The notes: generated by a model from the letters alone, not told the origin. Shown: positions 1-7,207, counted from the stretch's first letter. The stretch: DNA of 33,612 nt from an uncultured Alphaproteobacteria bacterium (GCA_902570265.1 CACFXF010000019.1:1-33612), one strand, 5' to 3'. Numbers and translations are program-made.

Positions 1-591
1 TTCAATATTATCATTTCTAAAATCATCTAAAGCTAATCTAATTTTTGAATGACTCCAGTTCCACCAGGACAGATATAAAAGCTTTTCAATTATATTTTCA
101 CTAAATCTTTTTTTAATTGGTTTTGCTGGCACTCCAGCCACAATAGTATAAGGTTTTACATTTTTTGTTACTACTGATCCTGCACCCACCACAGCTCCAG
201 TTCCTATTTTGAGTTGAGGTTTGATAATTGCACCATGCCCGATCCAGGTATCATGCCCAATTTCAGTAACTTTAGATTTTCTTTGTATAAAAAAACTATC
301 ATCATGTTTACTATCATCCCAATAATCAGAAGATCGATATAAAAAATGGTGAAGACTCGCTTTTTCCATTGGATGATCAGTTGGTCCTATCCGAACAAAA
401 CTTGCAATATTAGAAAATTTACCAATTTTTGAATTGGCTATATCTGTATACCTATCACAATAAGAATAATCTCCAATTGTACAATTGTTAAGTCTACTTC
501 CATATCCTATTTCTACATATTTTCCAAAAGAAGTTTCATTAATTTCGCACTCATTATGAATCAGGGGTTTATCTTTACTTAACTTAACCAT
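1..591 (-). CDS. Phosphonate-associated hexapeptide-repeat acetyltransferase, C-terminus beyond the left edge
   Basis: An open frame runs from ATG at 591 to the left edge without a stop (197 codons), so the 3' end is missing. AGGA lies 7 nt before the ATG. The protein is a left-handed beta-helix acyltransferase: hexapeptide turns at about residues 25-65 and again around IGHDTWIGHGAII and GTGAVVGAGSVVTK, ending in the usual IVAGVPAKPI. The stretch HPMEKASLHHFLYRSS and the late WWNWSH segment match what I recall of the transferase family found in C-P lyase operons (TIGR03308 type), not chloramphenicol or serine acetyltransferases. Its exact substrate is unknown to me. With phnCDEE 5 kb away, it suggests that phosphonate catabolism genes lie just beyond the left edge. 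Family call confident; role inferred. Confidence 0.82.
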   Translation of the reverse strand, partial: MVKLSKDKPLIHNECEINETSFGKYVEIGYGSRLNNCTIGDYSYCDRYTDIANSKIGKFSNIASFVRIGPTDHPMEKASLHHFLYRSSDYWDDSKHDDSFFIQRKSKVTEIGHDTWIGHGAIIKPQLKIGTGAVVGAGSVVTKNVKPYTIVAGVPAKPIKKRFSENIIEKLLYLSWWNWSHSKIRLALDDFRNDNIE

Positions 592-788
592 TATAATTTC
601 CTTTCCCAGAACAGAATCCAATTCTTGAAACAAATCTGAAGTTTTGCATCATCTTAATCTGAAAGAAAGCTAAAAGCGATTAATAGACCTTATCTTCTAT
701 AGTGCACAAAAGCGGTCACATTGCATTGAAGATTGTAAGCGCCTATAAAGATATGTGCTATGTATAACTCTAGGATTACTTAGTAGAG

Positions 789-1184
789 TTACATCACTCC
801 TTTTGATGCCAAAACCTCTCCTCCCCATTTTAACATTTTTTTCAAATCTTCAATAGCTGACTCTAGTTCTTCTTTTTGGTTCATCATTACTTTAAGTCTC
901 TCGTTTGCAAGTTCATAAGTTTTTAATAATTGAGTTTTTTGTTGGTCACCTATATCATATAGATTTAGAAGTTGTCTGATTTCTTCCAAAGAAAATCCAA
1001 AACGCTTACCTTGTAAAATTAATTTTAATCTAGCTTGGTCCCTTCTTGTAAATAGTCTTCTTTTTCCTTCTCTAATTGGAAAAAGTAACTCCATAAATTC
1101 ATAAAATCTTAGTGTTCTTGGTGTAACTTTATATAGGTCACACATCTCTTTAATTGATCTAAATTCTACAGTTATTTTATTCAT
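789..1184 (-). CDS. MerR-family transcriptional regulator, LiuR-like
   Basis: This 131-residue protein has the MerR layout. A winged helix-turn-helix occupies about residues 10-75 (TPRTLRFYE, then KRRLFTRRDQARLKLI and FGFSLEEIRQLL), followed by a coiled-coil dimerisation helix at 80-118. There is no C-terminal cysteine cluster, so metal sensing like MerR or CueR is unlikely. The GFSLEEIRQLLNLYD stretch resembles the LiuR/AtuR-type regulators that control branched-chain acyl-CoA catabolism in proteobacteria. GAGG at 1192-1195 lies 7 nt before the ATG. No catabolic genes are adjacent in this window; the next gene downstream on the same strand is the acetyltransferase, 197 nt away. The target is therefore unknown. 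Confidence 0.85.
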   Translation of the reverse strand: MNKITVEFRSIKEMCDLYKVTPRTLRFYEFMELLFPIREGKRRLFTRRDQARLKLILQGKRFGFSLEEIRQLLNLYDIGDQQKTQLLKTYELANERLKVMMNQKEELESAIEDLKKMLKWGGEVLASKGVM

Positions 1185-1403
1185 AGTGTGACCTCAACCT
1201 TTGGAAAATCTAGGCGTTTAAACAGAGGAACTTTGTAATAAAGTCATAGAAATTTCCAAAGATTTTTGTAAGGCGTTTTGGTTAAGATAAACCTTATTAT
1301 ATTTTATTATTACTACATAAAGATGTGAAAATTTTATTACAGGAATGTGAAATAATTTCTGCTAAATAAATATTTTGGCATTACCTATGCAATCTTTGAG
1401 CAT

Positions 1404-1453
1404 AGCCTTTGGATTCTATGGATCTCTTATTCGTCAGAGATAATCCAAAGGCT
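1404..1453. other. Long structured inverted repeat
   Basis: A perfect 12-bp stem pairs AGCCTTTGGATT (1404-1415) with AATCCAAAGGCT (1442-1453). Nested inside, ATCTCT (1422-1427) pairs with AGAGAT (1436-1441). Neither strand has a T-run after the stem, so it is not a standard intrinsic terminator. The stem core recurs in the hairpin at 4904-4956. It could be a folded RNA, an mRNA end-processing site or a dispersed repeat. Confidence 0.55.
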
Positions 1454-1647
1454 TACATTATCCCTGCTATAGAATACTTTAATAAGTGAAGTTACTAAGT
1501 CTGGTCTTAAACTAAATTCAAAAATTATTCAAAATCCAAATCCGAAAAATCAAACTACAAGTATTTTGATGCATGATGAGAAAAATAAGAAGAACTGGAA
1601 ATTAGAAATCAGATTAATTATATTTTTGTCATTATTTTGTAATACTT

Positions 1648-1772
1648 TTGACAAAACTTAGGTGTATTTTAAATATATCGAATCTAAAAAATTATAAAAG
1701 AAACTAACACCAAATAAAACTCTATCTTAATGATTAAAGTCGGAACAACTTCTCTTTTGTTCTGACTTTTTT
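1648..1772 (+). ncRNA. Candidate small RNA or attenuated leader upstream of the 95-aa gene
   Basis: TTGACA at 1648-1653 is followed after 17 nt by AAATAT, a plausible sigma-70-type promoter with a start near 1683. About 55 nt later an 11-bp stem with one G-U pair (AGTCGGAACAA 1738-1748 with TTGTTCTGACT 1757-1767) closes an 8-nt pyrimidine loop. It is followed by T1768-1772, giving an intrinsic terminator. The result is an RNA of roughly 90 nt ending 35 nt before the ATG at 1807. It could be a free sRNA or an attenuator for that gene. Seen directly: promoter-like boxes and terminator. Inferred: that it is transcribed. Confidence 0.45.
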
Positions 1773-1806
1773 GTTTGAAGACAAAGATGATAAGGGAGTA
1801 TAAATA

Positions 1807-2094
1807 ATGTTTCAAAAAATCGGAAAATGGTTTGGAAGAGTTTCCATAAGTTTTAGTATCTTTGTCAATACTCTCTTTGGTGGGAAGAATAATCAAACTG
1901 TGAGTGCAAGACAGTACTTTCGTTTAACACAGAATAAATGGAACTTTTGTTTTTTAATTAATGGATTATTCTGGTGGGAAGAGGATCATTGTAGAAATAG
2001 TTATGAAAAGTGGGAAGTAATTAATAATGCTATGAAATATTATGAGGAATACAAAGAAAAGTACTCAGATAGAATAGGTTCTATGATGATATAA
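1807..2094 (+). CDS. Small conserved-looking protein, phage-like, unknown function
   Basis: This 95-residue protein starts at an ATG with GGGAG 10 nt upstream. The N-terminus is amphipathic to hydrophobic (IGKWFGRVSISFSIFVNTLFGG), then comes NNQTVSARQYF and an acidic aromatic segment with WWEEDHC. The pattern LGG-NNQTxSARxY...DHCxxSWxxW resembles, from memory, small proteins of unknown function in marine phages. I could not verify that here. The C-terminal third is lysine- and tyrosine-rich and helical. In the same frame, directly after the TAA, 23 protein-like codons follow up to 2166, so the gene may be stop-interrupted (see findings). A 70-codon frame on the other strand overlaps it and looks spurious. 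Confidence 0.6.
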   Translation: MFQKIGKWFGRVSISFSIFVNTLFGGKNNQTVSARQYFRLTQNKWNFCFLINGLFWWEEDHCRNSYEKWEVINNAMKYYEEYKEKYSDRIGSMMI

Positions 2095-2177
2095 AGGTCA
2101 AATAAGAAAAGTGAAGAAACTGGAACAGATCCATTACATGATTATTATCATCTAATGAATCAATAAAGGAGAAATAA

Positions 2178-2540
2178 ATGTCAAAATTACTGGTTCATAT
2201 TCACAGCGATTTAGAATTCAAAAATAAAGTAACATTAGGTTTGATGATTGCCCTTGCTGCAGAAAAAAAAGGGCACGAAGTAACACTTTTTCTCGCGGCA
2301 GATGGAGTAAATATACTGAATTGCAAAAGTGCTGGTGAAATAGTTGGTCAAGGAACTGGAGATTTACACGAACATCTTGAAAATTTAAAGAATACAAATG
2401 TTGCCATATTTGTCTCAGGAATGTCTGCTAAAGCAAGGGGTTACGATGAAACACTTCTAGATGGATATAAAGCAGAGTTTGCAATGCCTGATAAACTTGT
2501 TGAGGAATCAATTAAATCGGATAGTGTTCTCTGCTATTAA
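2178..2540 (+). CDS. DsrE/DsrF-family (YchN-like) protein
   Basis: This 120-residue protein fits the small alpha/beta DsrE/F sulfur-relay fold. Beta strand 1 is KLLVHIHSD, a helix with LGLMIALAAEKKGHEVTLFLAADGVN follows, and a late VAIFVSGMSAKARG strand-loop leads to a C-terminal helix. Members of this family move persulfide sulfur or are of unknown function. The cysteines here are few (in ILNCKSAG and the penultimate SVLCY), so a DsrE-type persulfide role is uncertain. An AAGGAGA ribosome binding site sits 5 nt before the ATG. The gene follows the 95-aa gene by 83 nt and ends at a hairpin terminator before convergent ybaK. Confidence 0.8.
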   Translation: MSKLLVHIHSDLEFKNKVTLGLMIALAAEKKGHEVTLFLAADGVNILNCKSAGEIVGQGTGDLHEHLENLKNTNVAIFVSGMSAKARGYDETLLDGYKAEFAMPDKLVEESIKSDSVLCY

Positions 2541-2563
2541 GAATATTGACCAAAGTCTTATTC

Positions 2564-2590
2564 GCATCATTATGATGCTATATAGTTTTT
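2564..2590 (+). terminator. Intrinsic terminator after the DsrE-family gene
   Basis: GCATCA (2564-2569) pairs with TGATGC (2573-2578) around a 3-nt loop, and TATATAG plus a run of T follow. The T-run is only on the plus strand, which suits the DsrE-family transcript rather than convergent ybaK. Confidence 0.6.
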
Positions 2591-3087
2591 TATTCTGTTA
2601 ATTTTTCGGTCTCCAAAGCACAAGTTATATCCTTTAATTGAGAGAAAGAAGCAGAAAAAACACAATGAGGATGTCCTGCTGCAGACCAAATTTTGTCAAA
2701 TCTCCTAAGTGAAGTATCAATTATCAATTTTATACTTTTGGATAATCCAATAGGAGAAACTCCCCCAATGGAATATCCAGTAATTTTTTTTACTTCTTCA
2801 GCATTAGGTCTTCTTACAGTTCCACTAACACCTAAAACTTTAGATATTAATTCTATTCTACATTTCTTATCACCTGCTATTAAGGTAACGACTGGGATTT
2901 CTTTGTTATCATTATTAATAATAAACAATAGAGACTTAACAATTGCACCCACAGGAACTTGTAGAGCATTTGCAGCATCTTGCGCTGTTCTTGCAGTTTC
3001 AGATAATTCAATCACCATTTCAGTATGACAGATATTCTTAAGAAAATCAGAAACTTTTCTTACTGTTTTCTTTTCTAAATTACTCAT
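2590..3087 (-). CDS. ybaK: YbaK/ProX-type aminoacyl-tRNA deacylase
   Basis: This 165-residue protein is a single-domain YbaK/EbsC-family trans-editing enzyme, which hydrolyses misacylated tRNA (Cys- or Ala-tRNA(Pro) in known members). Family hallmarks seen: the lysine in VGAIVKSLLF, ALIxG-like VVTLIAGDKKCRIEL, the glycine-rich GYSIGGVSPIG loop and the C-terminal AGHPHCVF strand. Length is normal. The ATG at 3087 has only a weak Shine-Dalgarno. It converges on the DsrE-family gene with 49 nt between stops. Whether it edits Cys or Ala cannot be told from the sequence. Confidence 0.88.
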   Translation of the reverse strand: MSNLEKKTVRKVSDFLKNICHTEMVIELSETARTAQDAANALQVPVGAIVKSLLFIINNDNKEIPVVTLIAGDKKCRIELISKVLGVSGTVRRPNAEEVKKITGYSIGGVSPIGLSKSIKLIIDTSLRRFDKIWSAAGHPHCVFSASFSQLKDITCALETEKLTE

Positions 3088-3305
3088 ATTTCAAATATTA
3101 AAATGATTGATTATAGTTTTTTCATTAAATTATAATATCTTAATTTTTAGTTTACCAACTACAAATACTCAAACAATTTTCAATTATTCTAAAAGAAAGG
3201 CAAACTTACAAAAAAGTTTAACCTATCACTCTGCAAGGTATGAAACTCATGATAAAATTAATAAATTACCACAGTGAACGATTTTAAAAGTAGTGTGGGT
3301 TTTTC

Positions 3306-3590
3306 TTAGTTTGGTATCCCCTCAACAACTCTCCAGTAAGGGAAATTAACATCATCTTTATTCTGTTCTATCGCCATTCTCAGAAATATCCCAGTTGTTA
3401 CTGGACATGTCTTATCTGCTCCTGCCTTTAGTGCTAGACCTCTCCTTAGTTCTTTGATGGTAAAAAAAGAACCCTTCGGTATTGCATAAATAAAATCTGC
3501 AATTTTCTCTGGAGAAGAGATAAGCATTTTGTCTCCAGCAGAAATATCGGAAAACTCTTTGTCTAGAACTTTTATGATATTTCTACTCAA
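3306..3590 (-). CDS. MGMT-like DNA-binding-domain protein lacking the alkyl-acceptor motif
   Basis: This 94-residue protein starts with TTG; AGGAGA (3597-3602) lies 6 nt upstream, which decides the start. From about residue 20 (SSPEKIADFIYAIPKG, then FTIKELRRGLALKAGADKTCPVTTGIFLRMA) it resembles the winged-helix domain of O6-alkylguanine-DNA alkyltransferases. The PCHR active site is absent; YWRVVEG stands near its position. Related stand-alone MGMT-family proteins that I recall continue some 15-20 residues past this point. This one stops at WRVVEGIPN, so it may be slightly truncated. A role in binding damaged DNA (ATL-like) is possible but inferred. Its neighbours give no context. Confidence 0.6.
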   Translation of the reverse strand: MSRNIIKVLDKEFSDISAGDKMLISSPEKIADFIYAIPKGSFFTIKELRRGLALKAGADKTCPVTTGIFLRMAIEQNKDDVNFPYWRVVEGIPN

Positions 3591-4145
3591 TAACTATCTC
3601 CTGAAACCCACGATGATTTTTTTCAATCTATCAGATTAACAAAATATTATTTTTTGAACATTAAAAATTATTTTTGACTCAATATTAATCAAAATTCCCA
3701 ACTTACGTAAGGTAGTTTTTTCTAAGAAATTCCGATCTTCTTATTAGTGTATATAACAGAGTAATCGTTAAGTAGTTTTGACGAAAAAATAAAAATTCTT
3801 TCTCCAATATAATAGTCGAGATAATTCCTCCCTTTCATTATCTCGACATTCTTTTAAGGCCGATTTCCTTCCAAAGTAATCGGACTTATTTTTTTTGTCT
3901 TAAAACAAAGATATTTGAGATAAAATCATATTATCAAAATTTATATTCAACCAACAAGTATTATTTTTTTCATCTTACCGATAAACATTTCTCTACCTTG
4001 ATTGCATTTATAGATTAGAAAACCTTTGTTAGTTTTAGTGAAGGGGCATTATTACAAATATGTCCTATGTGATTCATATTTTGTTTCTATTAAATGTGAG
4101 TTGTCGGGCAGACATAGGATTATTAAAAAAAGTTAAAGAATAAAA
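3591..4145. other. Gene-free gap with a candidate sRNA
   Basis: About 555 bases without a convincing reading frame. The main content is the double-hairpin RNA candidate at 3815-3896. An 8-bp inverted repeat (TCCTATGT 4063-4070, ACATAGGA 4112-4119) lies upstream of the DUF2905 gene; its meaning is unclear. Confidence 0.6.
3815..3896 (+). ncRNA. Candidate sRNA with anti-Shine-Dalgarno loop and intrinsic terminator
   Basis: Hairpin 1 is a perfect 11-bp stem (GTCGAGATAAT 3815-3825 with ATTATCTCGAC 3837-3847) with loop TCCTCCCTTTC. Hairpin 2 pairs 3855-3865 with 3878-3888 (10 of 11 pairs, one G-A mismatch), has TTCC in its loop, and is followed by eight T (3889-3896), a strong plus-strand terminator. 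CCUCCC loops that can pair with Shine-Dalgarno sequences are a hallmark of several alphaproteobacterial sRNAs. A TATAAT at 3808-3813 and a TTGACG at 3778-3783 exist but are too far apart (24 nt), so the promoter is unresolved and the RNA may begin further upstream. Confidence 0.6.
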
Positions 4146-4343
4146 ATGCAAAAAATATTAATCATTATTGGTATAGTTATTTTAATTATAGGATTATTTT
4201 ATCCTCTTTTGAAAAAACTTGGACTAGGAAAATTACCAGGGGATATAATTTTGAAAGGAGAAAATTCTTCTTTTTATTTTCCAATTATTACTTGTATTGT
4301 CATAAGCATAATTTTGTCACTTATCATAAATTTTCTACGATAA
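4146..4343 (+). CDS. DUF2905-family small membrane protein
   Basis: This 65-residue protein has two transmembrane helices: 2-22 (ILIIIGIVILIIGLFYPLL) and 42-64 (YFPIITCIVISIILSLIINFL). Between them lies the family's typical GLGKLPGDIILKGENSSFYFPI segment, where the glycine-rich LPGDI motif is diagnostic. Function is unknown across the family. There is no strong ribosome binding site, but the start is fixed by the length and N-terminal helix of the family. It stands alone between two sRNA-bearing gaps. Confidence 0.85.
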   Translation: MQKILIIIGIVILIIGLFYPLLKKLGLGKLPGDIILKGENSSFYFPIITCIVISIILSLIINFLR

Positions 4344-4442
4344 ATGATAATAATTGAAAAAAATCATTATAATTTCTTCATGTTTTATTTTTTTAAATAT
4401 TTTGTCATAATTTTGATAATACTTAAATATAAATGATTATTT

Positions 4443-4540
4443 ATATGAAATTAGTTTCATATTTCCTCTCTGGTCTATGTGTGAGATTAGGAAATTCTCC
4501 CTCCTCTAATCTCACACAAGACTTTTGAAGTTTTGTTTTT
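4443..4540 (+). ncRNA. Candidate three-hairpin sRNA with CUCCCUCCU loop
   Basis: Three adjacent stems are seen. ATATGAAA (4443-4450) pairs with TTTCATAT (4455-4462). A perfect 13-bp stem pairs 4478-4490 with 4506-4518 around a 15-nt loop ending CTCCCTCCT. A 9-bp stem with one G-U pair (4516-4524 with 4528-4536, loop TTG) is followed by four T and acts as a likely terminator. The linker 4463-4472 is also pyrimidine-rich (TTCCTCTC). TTGTCA (4402-4407) and TAAATA (4424-4429), 16 nt apart, form a plausible promoter with a start near 4437. Stem 2 and stem 3 share three bases, so they may compete slightly. Confidence 0.6.
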
Positions 4541-4903
4541 ACTGACTAGATCATAGCTGGAGTAGGCTCTAAGGATATGTACCCATGTAGATAAAATAAA
4601 TACTGCTGACTTATGATAGATTAGTAAGGTATATGTTGCTACAAAAATATGATAATCATAACATCCACCCCTCAGACAAATACTTGAGGGTACCAAAAAA
4701 AACATTCTATATATTGGTAATTAGTAAGAATCTATACCAGAAGCAAAACCAGAGCACCTTTCAATAAAAGCCATTGCACCAAATTCATTCTTTTAGATTA
4801 CCAAATGGCTATCTTTTCTTGATTCAATTAACTTAAAAAAGATTCATAAAATTGTCATAATATTTTAATAAATTTTTGAATAATAAACAATTTTCTATTT
4901 CTG

Positions 4904-4956
4904 GGGTTAGTCTTTGGGTTCTTCAAACTTTTAACTCTGTTACCAAAGGCTAGCCT
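4904..4956. other. Hairpin sharing its stem core with the 1404 element
   Basis: GGTTAGTCTTTGG (about 4904-4916) pairs with CCAAAGGCTAGCC (4943-4955), 13 pairs including two G-U when read as plus-strand RNA, around a loop of about 26 nt. No T-run follows on either strand. On the minus strand it reads TAGCCTTTGG, the same ten bases as the left arm at 1404. Confidence 0.45.
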
Positions 4957-5101
4957 CGAAAATAATATTGCTTGAGATATATTCCAGCGTTGTTAAATCT
5001 TTATTTAAAAAGATTAATGTAAATATAAAACATATTTCATTGTCAAAAAACAATAGTGCGAATACAGTTTGTTTGATAGGTTTTTCAAATAATTTTTATA
5101 A

Positions 5102-5752
5102 TTAAATCTTATTTGAGCTAATTATTTTAAAAAGGAATAAAGCTAATAATCCGCCTACAAACTGACAAAAAATAAAAGGGAAAGTATCCCCATAGTTAAT
5201 ACCTGAAAATGTATCACTTAAAGTTCTAGCGATTGTAACTGCTGGATTAGCAAAACTAGTTGATGAGGTAAACCAATATGCTGAGGTTATATATAAGCCT
5301 ACTAAAATTGGAATTTTGTCTGGATTATATTTTTCACTCATTAAAATAACAAAAATAAGGCCAAAAGTTGCTAAAATTTCTGAAGAATACTGTGGAATGC
5401 CAGTCCTGATATTAGATGATAGCTGCAGTATCTCTAGTTCAAATATATAATGTATCGTCCAAACTCCTAAAATGCCTCCCAAAATTTGAACACTAATGAA
5501 AAAGATTGTTTGATTAAATTTAATTTTGTTCCTTAAATACATAATTATTGAAACTACAGGATTAAAATGAGCTCCTGAGATATTTATAAAAATGCTTATA
5601 AAAACTATCAAAGTAGCACCTGTAGCAATTGCATTTGCTAAAAGGGCAATTGCATCATTTCCCATAGATAACCTTTCTGCCATTATTCCTGATCCAACCA
5701 CTGTGGATAAAAGAAAATAGGTACCTATAAATTCAGCAAAATATTTTTTCAT
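5102..5752 (-). CDS. MIP-family channel, AqpS-like aquaglyceroporin
   Basis: This 216-residue protein has six transmembrane helices and the two pore half-helices of the aquaporin family. The first is NPV (64-66 in SGAHFNPVVS) and the second NPA (169-171 in TSFANPAVTIAR), with R176 as the selectivity-filter arginine. The first motif is NPV rather than the canonical NPA. TVVGSGIMAERL near the N-terminus and SAYWFTSSTSFANPAV match AqpS-type channels, which in rhizobia sit in ars operons and conduct arsenite or methylarsenite. The gene lies 147 nt beyond the end of phnE2 on the same strand, so it may share read-through. Family certain; arsenic role inferred from family and from the ArsJ locus. 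Confidence 0.88.
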   Translation of the reverse strand: MKKYFAEFIGTYFLLSTVVGSGIMAERLSMGNDAIALLANAIATGATLIVFISIFINISGAHFNPVVSIIMYLRNKIKFNQTIFFISVQILGGILGVWTIHYIFELEILQLSSNIRTGIPQYSSEILATFGLIFVILMSEKYNPDKIPILVGLYITSAYWFTSSTSFANPAVTIARTLSDTFSGINYGDTFPFIFCQFVGGLLALFLFKIISSNKI

Positions 5753-5899
5753 ATTCAGATACTGTAAAAAAACATAAAAAAAAGAAAGTTTTTTTTAAAT
5801 AGCAACCTTTAAGAGTGTTGGATATAACAATCATGACACCCACACCTAAGACATATCATTGATGGCACCCCAAAACCAAAGCCTATTATTATTCAATAT

Positions 5900-7207
5900 T
5901 CAATTGTTAAGTGAACCTTTGATTAATCGCTGACGCAATTTCCCTGATAGCCAATCAGTAGCTGTGACGAGTAATATTATCAATATAATGTAATAAGTAA
6001 CTTCTTCCCAGTTACTTTGAGTAATAATTGCCTGAGTAAGCATCAAGCCTATACCCCCGCCTACCATCGCACCGATGACAGTTGCACCACGAATATTTGA
6101 TTCGAAGTAATATAAAATTTGACTTAGCAAAACTGGGGTAATTTGGGGAATAACTCCGAAACGATAGCGTTGAATATTTCGTGCTCCAGTTGATTGTACT
6201 CCGTCTATCTGTTTTTTATCTACATTTTCTATTGCCTCTGAAAATAGCTTTCCAAATGTTCCTGTGTCAGTAACTACCATAGCTAAGGCTCCTGTTAGTG
6301 GTCCCGGCCCGAAAGCTCGTGCTAAGATTATCGTCCATAGCAAATGATCTAAGCCTCTGGTAAAATCAAAAATACGACGGAAGAAAAACCTGACGGGTGC
6401 TAAGGGCGTAATGTTTTTTGCTGCCAAGAACGCAAGAGGGAATGCTACCAAGGCAGCTCCAAATGTTCCCAAAAAAGCCATTAGGATAGTTTCACCTATC
6501 GCCCAAGCAACATCGCTGTGTCTCCACATCTTATTATACCAAAAGTCTCTCATTATCTTTGGTAGCTCGCCATTAAATGCTAGTGAGGTTAATTCAGATA
6601 TACTTTTCCCATGATATTGGCTGTCCAGTGTAAAGAAGAATAATTCCCAGCCATAAAAATATCTGAATACTTCTGTACGATTTCGGGTAATTGTGAGGCG
6701 ACCTGCTTCTGTTGTAATAGTAACTCGGTTTTTTGACTGATTTATCCATTCTGGCAACGGCCCATTGGGGTATTCCGCCTCTACACCACCTAAACCGGGT
6801 TCAGCCCAAATTCTACCGTAATTAGGTACCTCATATACAACATCTTTTTCACCAAAATAGATCAAATGCCCGTTGCCGAGATTTATTTTACTTGTGCTAC
6901 CTAATTCTATCCATTCCGGTGCTTCTCCCGATGGATATCTACCTTTTTTTTCACCTTCAATTGAGATAGAAATATCGCCTTTTCGGTTATCACGAGTGAC
7001 ATGCACTTTATGGCTATACATGTCCCCAACTAAGCTTTTTGCGTTTTTTAGGGACCCTCGCTCACTCAGGCCTAAGATATCGAAGGAAATAAAAACATAC
7101 GTGAAGTATGCTAAAATAGCTATTGGAATACCAAATGCCCAAGCACGTTTAAAATAAAAAAGCTTGTTAACATTCGATTTGAGGGTCTCTATATTATTTG
7201 TACTCAT
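5900..7207 (-). CDS. phnE: Phosphonate ABC transporter permease PhnE2
   Basis: This 435-residue inner-membrane permease has one N-terminal transmembrane helix (about 22-48). A soluble extracytoplasmic stretch of about 180 residues follows, then the permease core from about 235. The EAA-loop is visible as GTFGKLFSEAIENVDKKQIDGVQSTGA, typical of the PhnE/PtxC family. The long form with the inserted domain is usual for the second PhnE of alphaproteobacteria. ATG overlaps the phnE1 stop as ATGA (7204-7207), so the two are translationally coupled and probably form a heterodimer. The final gene of the phn unit. Confidence 0.93.
   Translation of the reverse strand: MSTNNIETLKSNVNKLFYFKRAWAFGIPIAILAYFTYVFISFDILGLSERGSLKNAKSLVGDMYSHKVHVTRDNRKGDISISIEGEKKGRYPSGEAPEWIELGSTSKINLGNGHLIYFGEKDVVYEVPNYGRIWAEPGLGGVEAEYPNGPLPEWINQSKNRVTITTEAGRLTITRNRTEVFRYFYGWELFFFTLDSQYHGKSISELTSLAFNGELPKIMRDFWYNKMWRHSDVAWAIGETILMAFLGTFGAALVAFPLAFLAAKNITPLAPVRFFFRRIFDFTRGLDHLLWTIILARAFGPGPLTGALAMVVTDTGTFGKLFSEAIENVDKKQIDGVQSTGARNIQRYRFGVIPQITPVLLSQILYYFESNIRGATVIGAMVGGGIGLMLTQAIITQSNWEEVTYYIILIILLVTATDWLSGKLRQRLIKGSLNN

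Larger units (their letters stand above)
1185..1806. other. Long non-coding gap with two RNA-hairpin elements
   Basis: These roughly 620 bases contain no convincing gene. They hold a long hairpin at 1404-1453 and a promoter plus terminator-like unit at 1648-1772, both listed separately. The remainder is AT-rich sequence that I cannot assign. Confidence 0.6.
4344..5101. other. Gene-free gap of about 760 bases with RNA hairpins
   Basis: This is the longest gap in the window. It contains a candidate sRNA at 4443-4540 and a large hairpin at 4904-4956. A 72-codon minus-strand frame (4487-4705) runs through the first hairpin and has no recognisable protein character; I do not call it. The rest is unassigned. 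Confidence 0.6.

Noticed and set aside
1684-1896. 70-codon minus-strand frame
   Set aside because: Overlaps the better-supported 95-aa gene and the 1738-1767 terminator stem; composition is typical of antisense AT-rich sequence.
3778-3813. TTGACG and TATAAT as the promoter of the 3815 RNA
   Set aside because: They are 24 nt apart, too far for a sigma-70 promoter, and the start would fall inside the first stem.
4487-4705. 72-codon minus-strand frame
   Set aside because: It runs through the strong hairpin at 4478-4518, has no ribosome binding site and no protein-family character.
4716-4786. Short protein-like minus-strand stretch ending FIERCSGFASGIDSY
   Set aside because: Only about 23 codons after an in-frame stop, with no homology I recognise; chance cannot be excluded.
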